In this document: positions 5,151 to 8,872 of the stretch, piece by piece
Layout: each line of letters starts with the position of its first letter
Numbering within the stretch: position 1 is the stretch's first letter
Program-made: the position numbers and the translations under genes
Assembly (NCBI GenBank): GCA_938083405.1
Contig: CALKCV010000116.1
Span: forward strand, 1-8,872
Source of the DNA: an uncultured Microcoleaceae cyanobacterium
GTDB taxonomy: Bacteria > Cyanobacteriota > Cyanobacteriia > Cyanobacteriales > Microcoleaceae
Length of the DNA: 8,872 bases
Direction of reading: 5' to 3'
The notes under the pieces: generated by a model
Database searches by the model: none
The model's input: only the letters and a program-made list of their open reading frames with translations
What the model was told of the DNA's origin: nothing

Positions 5151-6798
5151 CATCGGTATATTTGGGTCGAAAAATTATAAAACTACAGTTTTCCTACCGA
5201 CTGCAACGACTCCATCTCGAAGCGCGGCGATCTTCGTGCCGAAAAGTGCGCCCCTAATGGTGTCTTTATTCGTAAACCCCGATCGCCTCCAAAGTTTGGG
5301 GCAAAACATAGGACTGCCCTCGGGGAAATTGCGCGTTCGCGAAGCGTTGCGGATGCAACATCGCCTCAACAAAATAAAAAAGGACTTACTCTCAAACTCC
5401 GCCATCGACTACAAACGAGACATCCAACCCTGGGCGGGAGAAGAAGTAACCCTCGCCGTCACCACCCCCGATCTAGACCGAGACAGCAGCAACGGCAAAC
5501 AAATGGGAATGTTAATAGCCGTCGCCACCAAAGACGCTCAACTTAGCAAAGAATTTCTACAATTATTTTGGCAAAAGCAGGCAGTGGCAGGAGTAAATTT
5601 AGCCTTTGAAACCGATCGAGGAGTTAAATTAATCTATACGAAAGCCAGTTTCTTAAACCCCCCAGGCTTGTTCCAACCGGTAGCCACTGCTTTAGTCGGC
5701 GATAAATATGTCTTATTTGCCAACCATCCCAAGGTGCTGCGAGAAGGTATTAATAACGTGCAAGCCCCAAATCTCAATCTCAAAAGCGCTAGTAATTTCC
5801 AAAAAGCATTTTCCGGCATGAGAGAAAATCCGGTGGCTGCGATTTTTGTGGATTTCAGCCAGTGGGCCCTTCAGCTCCGAGACTGGGATGCGATAGTGGC
5901 AAATAAACCAAAATTAGCTCTGGCCTTGGGCATTAACAGTGGAGAGTTAGTGGCTGAAACTGCCTGGCTGACTGAGGGGGGAAATTTACCCGCATTGTCT
6001 CCGGCATTGTCCGAACCGGTGGGGGCTCTACAGTATATTCCTGCTGCTAGTTCTTTGGTGGCGGCCAGTAGAGATTTGCGGGCTCTTTGGGGCGGCGTTT
6101 CTGCGGCTATTGCGGATAATTGGTTGTTGTCTAGTGTCGTCAAGCCGCCACTGACCGAGTTGGAGGGGGAGTGGGGGATCGATTTGGCTGAGGATATTTT
6201 TAGTTGGGTGGAAGGGGAGTATGCTTTGGCTTGGTTGCCCGGTGATAGTAGCCGCCTCGTACCAGACTGGATTTTTGTCGCGCAAAGGTCGCCGGAAACA
6301 GAAGAGGCGATCGCTCGTCTGGATGCTAGCGCGAATGCGGCAGGCTACAGTATTGGTTCTTTCTCTTCAGGCGATCGAACGGTTTCGGCTTGGACTCAAC
6401 TAACCGCTACCAGCTTTGAAGATAAGAAACAAAAAGACAAAAACCCTCCGGCAATTCAAGCCGAGGCTAAAGCTTTGCACGCCACCGTCGGCAAGTACGA
6501 GGTTTTTGCTTCTTCCCTCGAAGCCATGGATAAGGCATTGAACCTATCGGAAGGGGACAGTCTTTTGGCTAGAAAAGATTTTCAAAAAACTACCGCTCTT
6601 TTGCCAGCAGAAAATAACGGTTATTTATATTTAGATTGGTCTGCTAACCGCCAGTTTTTGGAAAGTCAGTTGGGCTGGTTAAAGGTAGCAGAACTTTGGA
6701 GTCCATTGTTATTTGATTCAGAAAAAACAATTACTTTCACTACCACCGGCGGCGAAGTCGGCATCCGTCGCGCTAAGGCAATTTTAACTTTCAAGTAG
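5089..6798 (+). CDS. DUF3352-family membrane-anchored protein of unknown function
   Basis: A 569-aa protein that I place in the cyanobacterial DUF3352 family from its overall pattern. Residues 9-25 form one hydrophobic segment after a short basic N-terminus (RSSSK), so it is probably a signal anchor with the large C-terminal part outside the cytoplasm (periplasm or thylakoid lumen). The remainder has no further membrane segment. It shows two similar-looking halves with phrases such as PWAGEEVTLAV (about 115-125) and WVEGEYALAWLPG (about 371-383), each followed by beta-rich sequence about monitoring a substrate-like groove; this two-repeat impression is by eye only. No catalytic motif is recognised. 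The ATG lacks an obvious ribosome binding site but directly precedes the basic and hydrophobic start. It has its own promoter and is convergent with the PBP2 gene. Function unknown. Confidence 0.82.
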   Translation: MGLRSSSKFLAIALVIVLAIAIGIFGSKNYKTTVFLPTATTPSRSAAIFVPKSAPLMVSLFVNPDRLQSLGQNIGLPSGKLRVREALRMQHRLNKIKKDLLSNSAIDYKRDIQPWAGEEVTLAVTTPDLDRDSSNGKQMGMLIAVATKDAQLSKEFLQLFWQKQAVAGVNLAFETDRGVKLIYTKASFLNPPGLFQPVATALVGDKYVLFANHPKVLREGINNVQAPNLNLKSASNFQKAFSGMRENPVAAIFVDFSQWALQLRDWDAIVANKPKLALALGINSGELVAETAWLTEGGNLPALSPALSEPVGALQYIPAASSLVAASRDLRALWGGVSAAIADNWLLSSVVKPPLTELEGEWGIDLAEDIFSWVEGEYALAWLPGDSSRLVPDWIFVAQRSPETEEAIARLDASANAAGYSIGSFSSGDRTVSAWTQLTATSFEDKKQKDKNPPAIQAEAKALHATVGKYEVFASSLEAMDKALNLSEGDSLLARKDFQKTTALLPAENNGYLYLDWSANRQFLESQLGWLKVAELWSPLLFDSEKTITFTTTGGEVGIRRAKAILTFK

Positions 6799-6802
6799 GA
6801 AA

Positions 6803-6819
6803 TTGTTAATTGTTAATTG
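6803..6819. repeat. short heptamer array TTGTTAA (2.4 copies)
   Basis: Two TTGTTAA units and a partial third begin 4 bp after the stop codon of the DUF3352 gene. It is the same unit as the response-regulator leader array, read on the other strand. Confidence 0.6.
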
Positions 6820-6851
6820 AGTAGTGGTAAAGATGTAGTGACTGTTCTAAC

Positions 6852-6899
6852 GTAATCGCGAAGAGCGATTTATCAATATGAATCGCTCTTCGCGATTAC
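6852..6899. terminator. long perfect hairpin between convergent DUF3352 and PBP2 genes
   Basis: GTAATCGCGAAGAGCGATT (6852-6870) is perfectly complementary to 6881-6899. Three more pairs (one T-G) close a 4-nt CAAT loop, giving about 22 bp. It lies in the convergent spacer and may block read-through both ways, though no T-run follows. Its sequence may also be a dispersed palindromic repeat. Confidence 0.65.
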
Positions 6900-6960
6900 T
6901 ACAAACAATATTTATGGCTAGAACGCGAATTGTGACCCACCACCGTTAATTGTAAACCAA

Positions 6961-6995
6961 CAACTAACAACTAACAACTAACAGCTAACAATTAT
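6961..6995. repeat. heptamer array CAACTAA x4 abutting the PBP2 stop
   Basis: Three CAACTAA copies, one CAGCTAA and a partial CAATTAT. The PBP2 stop codon (6992-6994) falls inside the last degenerate unit, so the array forms the very start of the 3' untranslated region. Confidence 0.85.
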
Positions 6996-8782
6996 TTATT
7001 AAAATAAGTTTGATAAACCTGTTGAGCGATGGGGGCGGCGGAGACGGAACCATAACCGCCATTTTCCACGACCACAGCGATCGCGATTTCCGGCTTATAT
7101 GCGGGGGCAAAACCTACATATACAGAATGAGATTTTTGTCCGTAGCCAGCTTCCGAAGTGCCCGTTTTCCCCGCGCTCAGGGGAATAGAACCATCGCCCA
7201 GAAAGCTCGCAGTACCGTATCTGACCACATCAGTCATGCCTTCGGCGATCGTAGCCACTGCTTCTGGAGACAAACCAACGGGCTCGGGGGCTGTCAGGGG
7301 AGTATTGGTATTGGAAGCCAACAGATGAGGCTTAACTCGATAGCCACCGTTGCCGATCGCCGCCGCCATCTTTGCCAACTCCAAAGGCGTACACAAAACC
7401 ATGCCCTGACCGATGCTCATATTAACCGTATCCCCCCCATACCAATAATCTCCATAAAGCTCCTGCTTCAGGTCTGGGTTAGGAATAATACCGTTATAAG
7501 ATGTTGAAATCCCCAAAACATCTAAATCTACCCCGCCCAACCCCAGGCGGCGCGACCATTTATAAATTTCATCTACCCCTACACCCAAACCAAGCTGATA
7601 GAAAAAGCTATTGCTACTGTAGGCTAGGGCTTCCCGGAAGCCAATATAGCCGTAGCTCGCACCACCATGCTCGTTGAATCTAATGCCACCAACCCAGATA
7701 TAAGGATAAGTATTAAGCATCGAGTAGGGGGAATAATGACCCGAGCCCATAGCGGCTGCCGAAGTAACGATTTTAAAGGTACTGCCCGGGGGATAGCCTT
7801 GCAGGGCGCGATTGACAAAAGGGTTTTCTTTGCCCTGGATATCCTCCCACCCGCCTTCGCTCACCGGCTTCGTGAAAATATTAGGGTCGAAGCGGGGATA
7901 GCTAGCCATTGTCAAGACTTCTCCCGTATTGGCACCGAGGACTACTACCGCTCCTCGGCGCGGGCCCAAAGCTTTTTCTGCAGTTCTCTGGAGCTTGAGG
8001 TCCAGGGTAAGCTCTACCGTATCGCCGCCGATGGGAGAAATTTCTTCCAATTCCCCGATTTCCTGACCCAGGGCGTTTACTTCTATAAGGCGAGCGCCCC
8101 AGGTTCCCGATAGGATATCGTTAGCTGCGGCTTCGACACCTTCTTTACCAATTTTCATTCTCAGGCGATATTCTGAATTGGTCTGGATTTCTTCGGGCGT
8201 CACTTCCCCGATGTGTCCGATGAGGTGGGATGCCAGTTCTCTTTGGGGATAGTAGCGAGTCGATTCTGCCCTAACTTCGACTCCAGGAAATTCTGCCCCT
8301 CGCTCCTTTAGACTGATGAACACATCTGGGGTTACTTGCTGGCTAATTGCTATGTTTCTTTCTTCGTGAGCCGTAGCTACTTCTAATTTTCTGATAATTT
8401 GGGCGGTCGGTATGTTGAGTATTGGGCTTAGTTTGGCTGCTGTAATCTGCCATTGTTCTCTCGATTGTTCTCCAGGCCATAAATAGACGGAACGGGTCAG
8501 ACGAGTGCCCGCTAAAAATTTGCTATTGCGATCGAAGATCGCTCCTCGATTGGAAGGGATTGGAACTAAACGAATTCGGTTCTTATCTGCTCTTTGAGAG
8601 TTTTCCTCTCCTTCTACCAGTTGCAGTTGCGCCAGACGCATGGCAGGCAGCGCCATTAAACCCGTTATCGCTAACATTACAGCGATCGATCTTGCCACCG
8701 GACGCGGCTGGCGGTCTGGGTCTAACGATTTGCTATTGTCAATTCTACGAAATCCAAAGCCAAAAGAAAATTCGCGCACCAT
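6992..8782 (-). CDS. mrdA: penicillin-binding protein 2, peptidoglycan DD-transpeptidase
   Basis: This class B PBP cross-links peptidoglycan during lateral wall growth, working with the RodA glycosyltransferase in the elongation complex. The 596-aa protein has a short cytoplasmic N-terminus, one membrane anchor (about residues 32-49), the PBP dimer/pedestal region (about 70-250, with NRGAIFDRN at 78-86 and YYPQRELASHLIGHIGEV at 177-194) and a C-terminal transpeptidase domain. The three active-site motifs are intact: S334-T-F-K337, SSN (389-391) and KTGT (539-542), so the enzyme should be active. The region after KTGT ends in VVENGGYGS...AAPIA, as usual for the family. Length fits cyanobacterial PBP2. 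The ATG at 8782 has no clear ribosome binding site; a TATAAA-like -10 lies just upstream (8796-8801) and an A/T heptamer array further up. No rodA or mre gene is visible in the window. Confidence 0.93.
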   Translation of the reverse strand: MVREFSFGFGFRRIDNSKSLDPDRQPRPVARSIAVMLAITGLMALPAMRLAQLQLVEGEENSQRADKNRIRLVPIPSNRGAIFDRNSKFLAGTRLTRSVYLWPGEQSREQWQITAAKLSPILNIPTAQIIRKLEVATAHEERNIAISQQVTPDVFISLKERGAEFPGVEVRAESTRYYPQRELASHLIGHIGEVTPEEIQTNSEYRLRMKIGKEGVEAAANDILSGTWGARLIEVNALGQEIGELEEISPIGGDTVELTLDLKLQRTAEKALGPRRGAVVVLGANTGEVLTMASYPRFDPNIFTKPVSEGGWEDIQGKENPFVNRALQGYPPGSTFKIVTSAAAMGSGHYSPYSMLNTYPYIWVGGIRFNEHGGASYGYIGFREALAYSSNSFFYQLGLGVGVDEIYKWSRRLGLGGVDLDVLGISTSYNGIIPNPDLKQELYGDYWYGGDTVNMSIGQGMVLCTPLELAKMAAAIGNGGYRVKPHLLASNTNTPLTAPEPVGLSPEAVATIAEGMTDVVRYGTASFLGDGSIPLSAGKTGTSEAGYGQKSHSVYVGFAPAYKPEIAIAVVVENGGYGSVSAAPIAQQVYQTYFNK

Positions 8783-8840
8783 GATTTTTTTTGATTTTAT
8801 AATTAATTTTTTCCTACCAATAACTAATACTGTTTAATAA

Positions 8841-8872
8841 TTATTAATTATTAATTATTAATTATTAATTAT
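8841..8872. repeat. A/T-only heptamer array TTATTAA upstream of the PBP2 gene
   Basis: Four perfect TTATTAA copies and a partial fifth reach the window edge, so the full length is unknown. It starts 58 bp upstream of the PBP2 ATG and may lie in or above its promoter. Confidence 0.85.

Noticed and set aside
6852..6899. Possible tRNA or structured RNA gene at the long hairpin
   Set aside because: It is one simple stem-loop with no cloverleaf or conserved tRNA bases.
7010..8113. Plus-strand open frames across the PBP2 gene
   Set aside because: PBP2 on the minus strand has intact active-site motifs; these frames are shadows of it.

Overview
The window looks like ordinary chromosome from a freshwater-type, probably filamentous, cyanobacterium, near Oscillatoriales such as Oscillatoria or Microcoleus. 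Three things support this. Nine exact HIP1 octamers (GCGATCGC) occur in under 9 kb. The intergenic regions carry tandem heptamer arrays (TTAACAA, CAACTAA and TTATTAA types) of the cyanobacterial STRR kind. The genes include a HetZ-family regulator, a cyanobacterial DUF3352 protein and a receiver/LuxR regulator resembling cyanobacterial Rre1/Ycf29. No species can be named from the sequence alone.

Layout from left to right: the 3' end of a Sua5/YrdC-family gene (+, cut by the window edge); about 400 bp of non-coding sequence with several potential stem-loops; a HetZ-family gene (+, 623-1852) with a terminator-like hairpin behind it; a PHP-domain metal phosphoesterase (+, 2102-2818); a strong two-way hairpin where this gene converges on a receiver/LuxR response regulator (-, 3037-3729); a repeat-rich spacer with a heptamer array and a double palindromic element; type I methionine aminopeptidase with a basic N-terminal extension (-, 3977-4837); a divergent promoter region with a clear sigma70-type promoter for the next gene; a membrane-anchored DUF3352 protein (+, 5089-6798); a long perfect hairpin in the convergent spacer; and penicillin-binding protein 2 (-, 6992-8782). 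A final heptamer array lies upstream of the PBP2 gene at the right edge.

The genes do not form one operon. They are mostly single units in alternating orientation, with a hairpin at most gene ends. Their roles are general: tRNA modification, regulation, nucleotide or phosphate ester hydrolysis, N-terminal methionine removal and cell-wall elongation. I found no convincing sign of an undescribed multi-gene system, mobile element with a transposase, CRISPR array, tRNA or rRNA. The best leads are the HetZ-family gene without an adjacent patU, its long possibly structured upstream region, the heptamer and palindromic repeats in most intergenic spacers, and the polybasic extension on methionine aminopeptidase.
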